A DNA stretch of 64,000 bases, from contig CAZIUF010000002.1 in NCBI GenBank assembly GCA_964542665.1, positions 3,237-67,236 on the forward strand, in the 5' to 3' direction. This DNA is from JAGOLU01 sp964542665 (lineage in GTDB: Bacteria; Patescibacteriota; Microgenomatia; UBA1406; GWC2-37-13). The position numbers and the translations under genes are program-made. This document shows positions 1 through 7,916 of the stretch, in pieces; within the stretch, counting starts at the first letter, position 1; each line of letters starts with the position of its first letter. Below the pieces are notes generated by a model. The model had not been told where the DNA came from. It made no database searches and was given only the letters and a program-made list of their open reading frames with translations.

Positions 1-93
1 GATATTCACACAAACAAGAAGTTCTCAGGGAGTGCTCTATTTGATGATGAAAAGAAAATAGTGAAGTTTACTAAACATTATCTACATCTATGA
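1..93 (+). CDS. C-terminal fragment of an unidentified gene, cut by the window edge
   Basis: Frame 1 is open from the window edge for 30 codons and closes at a TGA that overlaps the next ATG (ATGA), the same 4-base coupling seen between other genes here. The other two forward frames close within about 60 bases. The tail is charged and soluble, ending KFTKHYLHL. It is too short to assign. The string KKFSGSA loosely recalls lipoate/biotin ligases, but I would not name it on that. Confidence 0.5.
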   Translation, partial: DIHTNKKFSGSALFDDEKKIVKFTKHYLHL

Positions 94-1346
94 AACATGT
101 TGTTATCGTTGGTGGAGGATTCACTGGGGTGACTGCAGCGGTAGATCTTACTAAGGCAAAGTTAGACGATGTCCAAATCACTTTGATAGCTCCGCGGAGT
201 TATTTTGATTACTATCCCGGTCTCTTTCATCTTCTTACTGGGTTTTCTGTGAAGCAACTTGCTATCCCATATGAGTATATTTTCGAAGGAACAGGAATCG
301 TACACGAAAATACTGAAGTGACAGGTGTTGATCTAGATAAAAAATGTGTTTCTACTGGAAAAGATACAGAGATCCATTTCGATTATCTTGTCCTTGCCCC
401 AGGGTCAGTGACTAACTACTTTGATATGGAAGAATTCAAAGATAGGCTGCATACAGTGACGACTGTCGATGATGTGCTCGAGCTGCGCCGTAGTATTCAT
501 GAGATGTTGACTATCTGTCACTATGATCGTGGAAACGCAACATGCGGCGGGGAAGTGGTCGTCATTGGTGGGGGACCAAATGGAACTGAGTCAGCAGCGG
601 AAGTTGCAATTCTTGTTAAACAAGTTGCAGATGCATATCAGATTGACCCAACAACCGTACGCGCGAGTTTGTATGTGTCTGGAGATCGAGTGACACCCAT
701 GTTTGATCAAAAAGTTTCTGATATTTTACATAAGAAGTTGATAAGTCTTGGGGTAGACGTTGTTTACAATAAGCGAGTGACTCCAGACGAGATGAAAAAC
801 GTACTGATGCCTGATGTCGCATCTAAAAATCGCTTAGTTATCTGGTCTACTGGGATGAAACTTGCCGCTTTGGCAAGCCAGTTGACAGGCTTTCAGAAAG
901 ACAAGCGTGGGAAGATCATGGTTGATGAGTATCTCCGCGCAAAACTGACAGAGGGGACAGCAGTAGACAGCGTATATGTGGGTGGCGATTTGGCATGTAC
1001 CGAGTATTCAGGTCTTGCCCAAACTGCCCACTATGACGGCCATACCATTGCACGCAACATCAGTGCACAGATTCGAGGAAAAGCACTATATAAAAATAAA
1101 CCAAAAAATCTTGGCTATATCGTGGCAATGGGCAGGAACTGGTCCATATTTATCAAGGGGGGATTTCATCTCAGCGGAAAGCTCATTTGGTATATGCGTC
1201 GACTGGTTGATCTCAAGTCATGCTTGCAGATATTGTCCTTGCGGAAGGCACTAACAATATTCATGAGTGAGCACGAAACATGGGAGGAGTTTGATGCATC
1301 TGCACGTCAACACATGGAAGAAAAATATAGACAAAAATCGTCTTGA
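90..1346 (+). CDS. NDH-2-like FAD/NAD(P)H oxidoreductase (type II NADH dehydrogenase family)
   Basis: A 418-residue two-dinucleotide-binding flavoprotein. The N-terminal FAD motif is VVIVGGGFTG (residues 4-13), a second Rossmann motif VVVIGGGPNGTES binds NAD(P)H in mid-protein, and a C-terminal VYVGGDLA motif closes the FAD site. The tail after residue 340 (AMGRNWSIFIKGG, then a hydrophobic/basic segment) resembles the membrane-associating end of NDH-2 enzymes, which pass electrons from NADH to quinone without pumping protons. Length is typical. There is no CxxC redox pair after the FAD motif, which argues against disulfide reductases. Its start overlaps the preceding stop by 4 bases, so it is translationally coupled. 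The electron acceptor cannot be inferred; a sulfide:quinone or other pyridine-nucleotide oxidoreductase remains possible. Confidence 0.75.
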   Translation: MKHVVIVGGGFTGVTAAVDLTKAKLDDVQITLIAPRSYFDYYPGLFHLLTGFSVKQLAIPYEYIFEGTGIVHENTEVTGVDLDKKCVSTGKDTEIHFDYLVLAPGSVTNYFDMEEFKDRLHTVTTVDDVLELRRSIHEMLTICHYDRGNATCGGEVVVIGGGPNGTESAAEVAILVKQVADAYQIDPTTVRASLYVSGDRVTPMFDQKVSDILHKKLISLGVDVVYNKRVTPDEMKNVLMPDVASKNRLVIWSTGMKLAALASQLTGFQKDKRGKIMVDEYLRAKLTEGTAVDSVYVGGDLACTEYSGLAQTAHYDGHTIARNISAQIRGKALYKNKPKNLGYIVAMGRNWSIFIKGGFHLSGKLIWYMRRLVDLKSCLQILSLRKALTIFMSEHETWEEFDASARQHMEEKYRQKSS

Positions 1347-1394
1347 TATATATTTGATTACCTTGATTTGTTTAGCAGATCAGTACTTGATGGT

Positions 1395-2204
1395 ATGAAT
1401 AAGTCAACTTTTATAACTAAGATACGTGAATTTACACGGTTACACAAACGAGACTTGCCATGGCGCACCCCAGCTCTTGTACCTGACCTGCATGGACACC
1501 TTGATCTGTATAAAGTAGTAGTTTCAGAGGTTATGCTACAGCAAACACAGGTCACTCGTGTTGTATCGAAATTTGATGACTTTATCAACAAGTTTCCGAG
1601 TTTGTTTGCTTTAGCACATGCTGACCTCATGGATGTACTCAAAGTATGGCAAGGCTTAGGATACAATCGACGGGGGAAATACCTCTGGGAAGCAGCTCAA
1701 ATACTCGTAAAAGCAAAAAAGAGCGTACGTCATACAAGTCTCGATAAACCTGACCCTTATCGTTTATATTCAGTACAAGAGCTTGATGATCTCCCAGGGA
1801 TTGGACCTGCTACAGCAGCCTCGATATATTGTTTTACGTACAACCGTCCCGTTGTGTTCATCGAAACAAATATACGCAGAGTTTACATACACCATTTCTT
1901 TTCTGACAAGACTGATATTGACGATTCTGAACTTATTCCAGTTATTCGCGATACTCTCGATTACGATAATCCCCGTGAGTGGTATTATGCGCTCATGGAT
2001 TATGGTAGTTTTCTTTCAACTGTTACTGAAAACCCAAATGCGAAAAGCAAACACTATGTAAAACAGTCAAAATTTGTTGGCTCAGACAGGCAAATCCGGG
2101 GTAGGATTTTACGAGATCACTTATCGGGCAAATATGTGGTGCTTCCAACTGAACGGGAAAAGAGTATCTATACTCAATTGAAAAGTGAGGGTTTGATAGT
2201 ATGA
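1395..2204 (+). CDS. mutY: MutY-like A/G-specific adenine glycosylase lacking the iron-sulfur cluster
   Basis: A 269-residue HhH-GPD glycosylase. MutY removes adenine mispaired with 8-oxoguanine. The MutY signature SEVMLQQTQV carries the expected catalytic Glu (E45), followed by WQGLGYNRRGKYL and the HhH motif LPGIGPATA (133-141). The residue matching the catalytic Asp of the LDGN motif is Glu (FIETN, E157). The four-Cys 4Fe-4S loop is absent: there is no Cys after residue 146. The C-terminal 8-oxoG-recognising NUDIX-like domain is also missing. I chose ATG 1395; an in-frame TTG at 1368 would add nine residues outside the conserved fold. It overlaps nth by 4 bases (ATGA). Clusterless MutY homologues are known, so it is probably functional. 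Confidence 0.8.
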   Translation: MNKSTFITKIREFTRLHKRDLPWRTPALVPDLHGHLDLYKVVVSEVMLQQTQVTRVVSKFDDFINKFPSLFALAHADLMDVLKVWQGLGYNRRGKYLWEAAQILVKAKKSVRHTSLDKPDPYRLYSVQELDDLPGIGPATAASIYCFTYNRPVVFIETNIRRVYIHHFFSDKTDIDDSELIPVIRDTLDYDNPREWYYALMDYGSFLSTVTENPNAKSKHYVKQSKFVGSDRQIRGRILRDHLSGKYVVLPTEREKSIYTQLKSEGLIV

Positions 2205-2842
2205 AAACACAGTCACTCAGTCACGCGGCGCGGGTTGCTCGGGCAACACGGATACTCAGTGTACTCAAATCCTTATACCCTTTCCCAAAGTCTGCATTGA
2301 ATTACCATCGTGCATATGAGTTTCTATTTGCAGTGATACTTTCTGCACAAACGACAGATAAACAGGTCAATAAAGTCACCGAAACTGTATTTAAGAAATA
2401 TACTTCGCTGTCTGATTACGCAAAAAGTGATCTCCAAACATTTGAAAAAGACATTTCTTCAATCGGCTTGTACCACAGTAAAGCAAAACACATCATCGAT
2501 ACTGCAAATATATTACTTACTAAATATGACGGAAAGATCCCAAGCACGCTAGCGGAGCTTATCAACTTGCCCGGGGTAGGACGCAAAACTGCCAATGTAG
2601 TACTTGGTCATCTGTACGGAAAAGCAGAAGGGATTGCTGTGGACACGCACATGATCAGATTGTGTCAAAAATATTTCTTGACCAAACATCATGAAGCCCA
2701 TAAGATCGAGAAAGATTTGATAGATATCATTCCTCAGTCAGACTGGGTAGGCTTTACCAATCGGATGATCTGGTATGGACGAGAGTACTGTCCAGCACAT
2801 TGCAAATCGTGCCCAAATTGCCCGCTGTGGGCATGCGTGTAG
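2201..2842 (+). CDS. nth: Endonuclease III (DNA glycosylase / AP lyase)
   Basis: A 213-residue HhH-GPD enzyme that excises oxidised pyrimidines and nicks AP sites. The HhH motif LPGVGRKTA contains the catalytic Lys (K129), and the general Asp lies in AVDTHM (D148). The C-terminal iron-sulfur loop is present as C197-x6-C204-x2-C207-x4-C212. The usual last spacing is x5, so the loop is one residue short; an extra Cys at 201 may matter. The start ATG overlaps the mutY stop, giving a two-gene base-excision-repair unit. It ends 8 bases from a convergent gene. Confidence 0.92.
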   Translation: MKTQSLSHAARVARATRILSVLKSLYPFPKSALNYHRAYEFLFAVILSAQTTDKQVNKVTETVFKKYTSLSDYAKSDLQTFEKDISSIGLYHSKAKHIIDTANILLTKYDGKIPSTLAELINLPGVGRKTANVVLGHLYGKAEGIAVDTHMIRLCQKYFLTKHHEAHKIEKDLIDIIPQSDWVGFTNRMIWYGREYCPAHCKSCPNCPLWACV

Positions 2843-2850
2843 CGGACAAA

Positions 2851-3516
2851 TCAATCGTATCTTTTTGTATGCAGAGTCATGATGCCAGACTGATCAATGA
2901 TTCCATACTCAGTAAATCCGTATTTATTCACCCCAGTATTGATAAACTGACTACCCGGCGCATACTCTTTGACATGTGTATGACCGCACACAAATATCTC
3001 CCCATCTTTAAGTTCGTGTTTGATCAGTCTTTTAATCTTTCGATTAAGTTTGCCAAACATCATGTGGAAAAATTTTAAACCTAAGATACGCACAATAAAC
3101 ATCTCAGTCAAATACAATGGGATGAAAAAGATTCTACTCACCCGTTGCATATGTACTTTTTCGTCAAACTTAAGCGCAAGCCGATTGCCGTGTTCAAATA
3201 TATACCTGATGCCGCCTATCGTCTCTTCATGCCGCCAAACTGCCTGGACACAGAACTGCTCTCTTCTACTATCGGAGTAATTTTCTCTATCATGGTTTCC
3301 ATAGATATATATGGTCTGTTTTTTCTTGAGGGTTAAAAAAAGAGATGACCATTTTGAGTTTAGGAACTCATCAAAGGTGTACCAATATCCTTCCCAGAAA
3401 TCGCCATTTAAAATAATTCGATCATGTTGTGAGAAAAGTTTTTGCAAGAAAGCTTGTTTTTTTGGTTCGAAAGGATCACACAAATGAGTGTCTGAAATGA
3501 CAAGGGTCGTAGACAT
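2851..3516 (-). CDS. Calcineurin-like metallophosphoesterase (LpxH/YfcE-like fold)
   Basis: A 221-residue protein with the full set of binuclear metal-binding motifs: ISDTH (D9, H11), LNGDF (D39), YGNHDR (N74, H75), FEHGNR and CGHTHV near residues 178-182. The family hydrolyses phosphodi- or monoesters. Its arrangement resembles UDP-2,3-diacylglucosamine hydrolases, but nothing else in the window suggests lipid A, so the substrate is unknown. A TAAAAT hexamer preceded by TGA lies 6 bases before the ATG, suggesting a leaderless transcript. Confidence 0.8.
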   Translation of the reverse strand: MSTTLVISDTHLCDPFEPKKQAFLQKLFSQHDRIILNGDFWEGYWYTFDEFLNSKWSSLFLTLKKKQTIYIYGNHDRENYSDSRREQFCVQAVWRHEETIGGIRYIFEHGNRLALKFDEKVHMQRVSRIFFIPLYLTEMFIVRILGLKFFHMMFGKLNRKIKRLIKHELKDGEIFVCGHTHVKEYAPGSQFINTGVNKYGFTEYGIIDQSGIMTLHTKRYD

Positions 3517-3522
3517 GAGGAC

Positions 3523-3528
3523 ATTTTA
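3523..3528 (-). promoter_or_regulatory. -10 element of a probable leaderless promoter (metallophosphoesterase)
   Basis: On the minus strand TGA-TAAAAT is followed after 6 bases by the ATG at 3516, which would place the transcription start on the initiation codon itself. No convincing -35 is seen; the TGn could make this an extended -10. Confidence 0.4.
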
Positions 3529-3533
3529 TCAGA

Positions 3534-4280
3534 TCAGCGCATGATTGCGGCTGGCGTTGCCTGAGGTAAAGACGCGGTGGAGAAGGTCAGGAACCCATTG
3601 CAATGCATAATGAAGTCATCTGTTACTTTCGGTATTGATGCAAACGCCTCACATTGGTTGAGAGTCCAAGATGCATTGGTGGTTGACTTTGATATTGATT
3701 TGCCATCAAGCATGACATACTGAATCAGTAAGTCATTACTTTCATTGTTTATGGACGTGTCGTTGGTATATTCAATGCGAACATCTTCAGGTTTGATCTT
3801 TGTAGCCCAATAAAACTCTGTGTTCCGAGTCACACATGGTGCATAGCTCGCCATAACAGGAATATTCTTGATCCAGAGTACGTATTGTGATAGGTATGTT
3901 GAATTGCAGTAGTATCCACCATCTCTTTGGTAGAGAGAGCGTGCCGATATCTCAATCACCGAACCGGGGAGCGTAATCTTCTTGTCTGTAATCGCTCCAA
4001 CAGGGTTCAAGCCAGTGCTAGTATCTGAAACTCCAGCTACTGCACCTACACCTTTAAACTCAGGATCGCGTTTGCCTTTGTCTGTATTGGTCGTGCCTGC
4101 ATTTTCAATTGGTTCGAAGCCCGGATCAAACTTTTTCCCTTGAAGCTTATAGATTTCATTGATTTGATCAGTATATCTACTCTCAAGCGCGACTGTCTCA
4201 GCCTTGGTGCGACTGTAGATATGCCATATTCCACCACAGGTACCGACAAGAAGGACTAAAAAGGTGATATTTTTCCACAT
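3534..4280 (-). CDS. Hypothetical membrane-anchored exported protein
   Basis: A 248-residue protein I do not recognise. One hydrophobic helix (about residues 4-20, ITFLVLLVGTCGGIWHIY) is followed by a short charged stretch and a flexible Gly/Thr/Asp-rich linker (about 55-95), then a compact domain of about 150 residues. That domain has Cys in YYCNS, APCVT, NQCEA and MHCNG, enough for two disulfides in an extracytoplasmic domain, and several N-x-S/T sites. The topology suggests a cytoplasmic N-terminus and a surface-exposed C-terminus. It has its own promoter just upstream and lies 17 bases before the metallophosphoesterase, which may be co-transcribed. Confidence 0.7.
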   Translation of the reverse strand: MWKNITFLVLLVGTCGGIWHIYSRTKAETVALESRYTDQINEIYKLQGKKFDPGFEPIENAGTTNTDKGKRDPEFKGVGAVAGVSDTSTGLNPVGAITDKKITLPGSVIEISARSLYQRDGGYYCNSTYLSQYVLWIKNIPVMASYAPCVTRNTEFYWATKIKPEDVRIEYTNDTSINNESNDLLIQYVMLDGKSISKSTTNASWTLNQCEAFASIPKVTDDFIMHCNGFLTFSTASLPQATPAAIMR

Positions 4281-4290
4281 AGTTCACCCC

Positions 4291-4319
4291 AGTCTAGCGT
4301 GTTTGCGTTGGTGAGTCAA
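4291..4319 (-). promoter_or_regulatory. Promoter with -35 TTGACT and -10 TAGACT, near-leaderless
   Basis: On the minus strand TTGACT (4319-4314) and TAGACT (4296-4291) are separated by exactly 17 bases, and the ATG at 4280 begins 10 bases after the -10. The predicted start site leaves a leader of about four bases. Of the short-leader promoters in this window, this one has the clearest -35. Confidence 0.6.
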
Positions 4320-4321
4320 CT

Positions 4322-4756
4322 TTATGCGCGATATAACACTTGTTTCTTTAGCGTGTTAAATATAGGTACATGTGGGGAGAATAGGGGAGCTGGAAGGTCG
4401 TCGAGTGAGTAAAAAGCTAGTTGGGCATGTTCATCTTGGAGGATGGGTGGTAAAGTGTCTATTGGCGTGATAAGGCGAAAAGTGACATGGACAAAGTGTT
4501 TATCTCCAGTGTCATCTGCCACCGCCACAAGCTCTAGATCTGAAGGTTTTAGAACAAGTCCAAGTTCTTCATGCATTTCACGGCATGCACAATCAACGAG
4601 TCTTTCTCCGTATTCAAGGTGTCCCCCGGGGAGTGCCCAGGTACCTGCACCATAGCGTTGTGGTCCCCGCAATCCGAGTAGGATCGACCCGACACTATTG
4701 GTAATGACTACCTCGCAGCCGATGAGAGTATGAGGCATGTCAAAGCATTGTACCAT
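4322..4756 (-). CDS. NUDIX hydrolase (MutT/NUDT15-like)
   Basis: A 144-residue protein with a perfect NUDIX box at residues 45-67: G-x5-E-x7-REMHEELGL. NUDIX enzymes split nucleoside diphosphate-x compounds; the surrounding TWALPGGHLEYGE pattern is like nucleotide-pool sanitising members. The start is uncertain. ATG 4738 (MPHTLIG) sits 9 bases after a TACAAT hexamer, while ATG 4756 adds six residues. The gene follows fusA by 9 bases on the same strand and may be read from the ribosomal operon. Confidence 0.85.
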   Translation of the reverse strand: MVQCFDMPHTLIGCEVVITNSVGSILLGLRGPQRYGAGTWALPGGHLEYGERLVDCACREMHEELGLVLKPSDLELVAVADDTGDKHFVHVTFRLITPIDTLPPILQDEHAQLAFYSLDDLPAPLFSPHVPIFNTLKKQVLYRA

Positions 4757-4765
4757 CTCTACTTA

Positions 4766-6865
4766 TCACTTCTCTTGCATCTCTTTTACGATGTTCATCG
4801 GAACTTCCTCATAGTGCGATGGCTCCATGTAAGAGGTGCCACGACCCTGAGTCAGTGAGCGAAGCGTGGTGACGTATCCAGATAGTTCTGAGAGAGGAGC
4901 AACAGCTTTGATAATAGTTGTTTTGCCTTTTTTTTCAGTACTTGCGATGCTTCCTCGTTTAGAAGAAATATCACCGATAACTGTACCCATGAACTCATCA
5001 GGCACGTTGATTTCCATGCGCATGATTGGCTCAAGTAGAGAGATTCCCGCTGCTTTACATGCATCGACAAATGCCATCGATCCGGCAATCTTAAAGGCGA
5101 TATCAGATGAGTCTACCTCATGGTATGAACCATCGATGAGTGTAAACTCAACGTCAACCATAGGGAATCCAAGCAAAACACCCTTCTCAAGGGCTTCTTT
5201 TACACCTTTTTCAACTGATCCGATATATTCGTTAGGGATATGTCCTCCACGAACCACGTTGAGGAATTTAAATCCTTCACCGCGAGGGAGTGGCTTGACA
5301 CTACAGATAACGTGACCATATTGACCTCGGCCACCGGTTTGCTTCACATATTTCATCTCGCCACGAGCTTCTTTCTTGATGGCTTCTTTGTATGCTACTT
5401 GAGGTTTGCCAGTGTTTGCATCGAGTCCCATTTCACGCTTCATACGATCGACAAGGATTTCGAGATGAAGTTCTCCCATACCTGACATGATGGTCTGACC
5501 TGTTTCATGATTGACTTTCACACGGAAGGTTGGGTCTTCTTCAGCAAGTCTTTGAAGACAAAAACCGAGCTTCTCTTGATCGGCTTTGGTTTTTGGTTCG
5601 ATTGCGAGAGAAATGACTGGTTCGGGGAAAGAGATCTGCTCAAGGAGGAGAGGGTAGTTCTCATCAGCGAGCGTGTCACCAGTTCGAGAATCCTTTGGAC
5701 CCACAAGAGCTACTATTTCACCAGCATACGCAGTGTCTATCTCTTCACGAGAGTTTGCATGCATTAGCATGATACGTGAAACACGTTCTTTCAAACCACG
5801 ATTGGTGTTGTATACATAACTGCCTGACTCAAGGGTCCCTGAATATATACGAGTATAGGTAAGTTTTCCGACATGTTGATCGAGCTGAATCTTGAATGCA
5901 AGAGCAGAGAAATGTTCATCAGGTGTAAGCATTCGCTCTTCGACCTTCTCTAAATCATTGACGTTGTGCCCAGTTACTTTAATCAAATCCTGTGGTGATG
6001 GGAGGAAGTCAACTACCGCATCCAAGACTGGCTGTACACCTTTATTTCGCAAAGATGTGCCACAGAAGGTTGGAACGATTTTGTAAGCGATTGTAGCTTT
6101 ACGAAGGGCAGCACGAATCTCCTCATTGGTGATCTCAGTTCCTGCAAGATACTTCTCCATGAGGACGTCGTCTGTTTCAGCAACTTTTTCAACTAGCTTT
6201 GCTCGATATTCTGCAACTTTTGCCTTTAGATTCTCAGGTATATCACTTGTGACTGTATAGTCAGTGCCATCTGGGCTCTTGTCATAGATGATAGCCTGCA
6301 TGTCGATGAGATGAATGAGTCCAACAAAGTCGCTCTCTTTACCTATAGGATAGGTTATTGCTACTGGATTGCCTCCGAGACGATCAGCGATCTCGCCCAA
6401 TGTACCCTCGAAATCAGCTCCCAACTTGTCCATTTTATTGATGAAAACAAGACGTGGCACCTTGTACTTGTCTGCTTGGCGCCATACAGTTTCTGATTGT
6501 GACTGGACACCTTCTTCGGCATCAAAAACGACAATGCCTCCGTCCAATACACGGAGTGAGCGCTCAACTTCGGCAGTGAAGTCAACGTGGCCAGGAGTAT
6601 CAATCAAGTTGAATCGATATCCCTTCCAGAAAGTAGTGGTTGCAGCAGAAACGATCGTGATTCCACGCTCTTTTTCCTGCTCCATCCAATCAAGCTGAGT
6701 ATTTCCTTCGTCAATATCTCCGATTTTGTAGGTACGGCCAGTATAAAAAAGTATACGCTCAGATGTTGTTGTCTTTCCCGAATCGATGTGTGCTATCACG
6801 CCAAAGTTTCTGATTTTATCGATTGAGACATTACGATTTTGAGTCTTGATTGGTTGTGCTGCCAT
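4766..6865 (-). CDS. fusA: Translation elongation factor G
   Basis: A 699-residue GTPase that drives ribosomal translocation. All G motifs are present: AHIDSGKTT (G1; family consensus AHIDAGKTT), RGITI (G2), DTPGHVDF (G3), NKMD (G4). Domains II-V follow, including the domain IV tract GRGQYGHV and the C-terminal TQGRG loop. I chose ATG 6865 (MAAQPIKTQ); the upstream in-frame ATG at 6895 adds ten residues lying in AT-rich leader sequence. It closes the operon rpoB-rpoC-rpsL-DUF4870-rpsG-fusA. tuf and rpsJ, the usual next genes of a str operon, do not follow. Confidence 0.97.
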   Translation of the reverse strand: MAAQPIKTQNRNVSIDKIRNFGVIAHIDSGKTTTSERILFYTGRTYKIGDIDEGNTQLDWMEQEKERGITIVSAATTTFWKGYRFNLIDTPGHVDFTAEVERSLRVLDGGIVVFDAEEGVQSQSETVWRQADKYKVPRLVFINKMDKLGADFEGTLGEIADRLGGNPVAITYPIGKESDFVGLIHLIDMQAIIYDKSPDGTDYTVTSDIPENLKAKVAEYRAKLVEKVAETDDVLMEKYLAGTEITNEEIRAALRKATIAYKIVPTFCGTSLRNKGVQPVLDAVVDFLPSPQDLIKVTGHNVNDLEKVEERMLTPDEHFSALAFKIQLDQHVGKLTYTRIYSGTLESGSYVYNTNRGLKERVSRIMLMHANSREEIDTAYAGEIVALVGPKDSRTGDTLADENYPLLLEQISFPEPVISLAIEPKTKADQEKLGFCLQRLAEEDPTFRVKVNHETGQTIMSGMGELHLEILVDRMKREMGLDANTGKPQVAYKEAIKKEARGEMKYVKQTGGRGQYGHVICSVKPLPRGEGFKFLNVVRGGHIPNEYIGSVEKGVKEALEKGVLLGFPMVDVEFTLIDGSYHEVDSSDIAFKIAGSMAFVDACKAAGISLLEPIMRMEINVPDEFMGTVIGDISSKRGSIASTEKKGKTTIIKAVAPLSELSGYVTTLRSLTQGRGTSYMEPSHYEEVPMNIVKEMQEK

Positions 6866-6981
6866 AGTGTTTAAATTCCAATTAACAAATTCCAAATACC
6901 GAGGTTATGGTCAAGGGTAAATGATACAGTATAAGTACCAGTGATTCACTTCAACTTAGTAGGAATCACTCAAATATTTGA
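6866..6981 (-). other. rpsG-fusA spacer with AATTCCAA repeats and a stem-loop
   Basis: This 116-base spacer contains two AATTCCAA copies just before the fusA start and, at 6940-6970, a perfect 8-base inverted repeat (AGTGATTC/GAATCACT, 15-base loop) 11 bases downstream of the rpsG stop. No U-run follows on the minus strand, so a strong intrinsic terminator is unlikely; it may be a processing or attenuation site. Confidence 0.35.
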
Positions 6982-7455
6982 TTACCACTTGAGGTGAGCA
7001 AATGCTTTGTTTTGCTCAGCCTGTTTCTCAATATTTTGCTTTTTGGTCATTGCGTATCCTGTACCAGCATAGGCCTCTTTTATCTCTGTAAAAAGTTTGT
7101 CGGCAAATGATTTGAACTCTTTGTTTGAGCGAGTGCGTGCGCCGTCGACTATCCAGTTAAGTGCGAGAAAGAGTCGGCGTACCTTTCTAACTTCAGTTGG
7201 CACCATGTAGGATGCTCCTCCAAGACGTCGAGGTCTGACTTCCATGGTGGGGGATACATTTCCAATTGCCTTCTGGAGTGCTTTAAGAGGATCTGGGTCA
7301 ACTTCTTTGAGACGTTCGATCACTTCGTAGACGATGCCTTCGGCAACGTCTTTTTTCCCATCATACATGATGTAGTTGATGAGTTTTGAAACTTCTAAAC
7401 TATCGTGGATTGGATCAGCCGAAGGGTTTCGGCGTTTATAACTATGACGTGGCAT
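6982..7455 (-). CDS. rpsG: 30S ribosomal protein S7
   Basis: A 157-residue small-subunit protein that nucleates assembly of the 3' major domain of 16S rRNA. Recognisable parts are the N-terminus MPRHSYKRR, the core VRPRRLGGASY, and the C-terminal NKAFAHLKW, equivalent to the family's NKAFAHYRW. I set the start at ATG 7455 because the preceding eleven codons do not match the family. It lies between DUF4870 and fusA on the minus strand. Confidence 0.96.
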   Translation of the reverse strand: MPRHSYKRRNPSADPIHDSLEVSKLINYIMYDGKKDVAEGIVYEVIERLKEVDPDPLKALQKAIGNVSPTMEVRPRRLGGASYMVPTEVRKVRRLFLALNWIVDGARTRSNKEFKSFADKLFTEIKEAYAGTGYAMTKKQNIEKQAEQNKAFAHLKW

Positions 7456-7551
7456 ACATGTAACTAACGAGCTTGTAAGCGTCCACACACACTATTGCAG
7501 ATAAAAAATAAAATTCGTCGCCTACAAACTACTCTCTGCAAGAGGGCCGTT

Positions 7552-7908
7552 TCACTTCAAAAACTGTATCGCAAACGGATAACGATAGAGTTCATTGCTA
7601 CGGACTTTGCTTGCTGCGATGATTGGAACGATACACTGTATCACGAGCAAGATGAGGACTAAGGGAATACCAATAAGTATGAAACAGAGCGGAACAGCAA
7701 CTGCAAAAGCGATAATCAGCGTAATCTGAAAGTTTAAAATGTCTTTGCCATGGGTGTTGATCAAAGGATATTGATCTTTTTTAGTCACCCACATGATGAG
7801 TGGAATCAGAAACGATGGTACTCCAACAAAACAAGCCAATTGAGATATGTGCATCCATACAATGTATGTATGTTCATCAAATGTTTTTGGAGTTGTTGTT
7901 TCTGTCAT
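7552..7908 (-). CDS. DUF4870 (Tic20-like) small membrane protein
   Basis: A 118-residue protein with three hydrophobic segments. The motif YPLINTHGKDILNFQITL and a C-terminal YRYPFAIQFL are typical of the DUF4870 family. Function is unknown; a Tic20/transport relationship has been suggested for the fold, not shown here. It sits inside the str operon between rpsL (8-base gap) and rpsG (96-base gap), so it should be co-expressed with ribosomal proteins. That is an unusual position for a membrane protein. Confidence 0.8.
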   Translation of the reverse strand: MTETTTPKTFDEHTYIVWMHISQLACFVGVPSFLIPLIMWVTKKDQYPLINTHGKDILNFQITLIIAFAVAVPLCFILIGIPLVLILLVIQCIVPIIAASKVRSNELYRYPFAIQFLK

Positions 7909-7916
7909 AGGTTATG

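Noticed and set aside
4866..5315. Open frame of 149 codons antisense to fusA, and similar frames opposite rpoB and rpoC
   Set aside because: They are frame shadows of strongly conserved genes with no family resemblance of their own.
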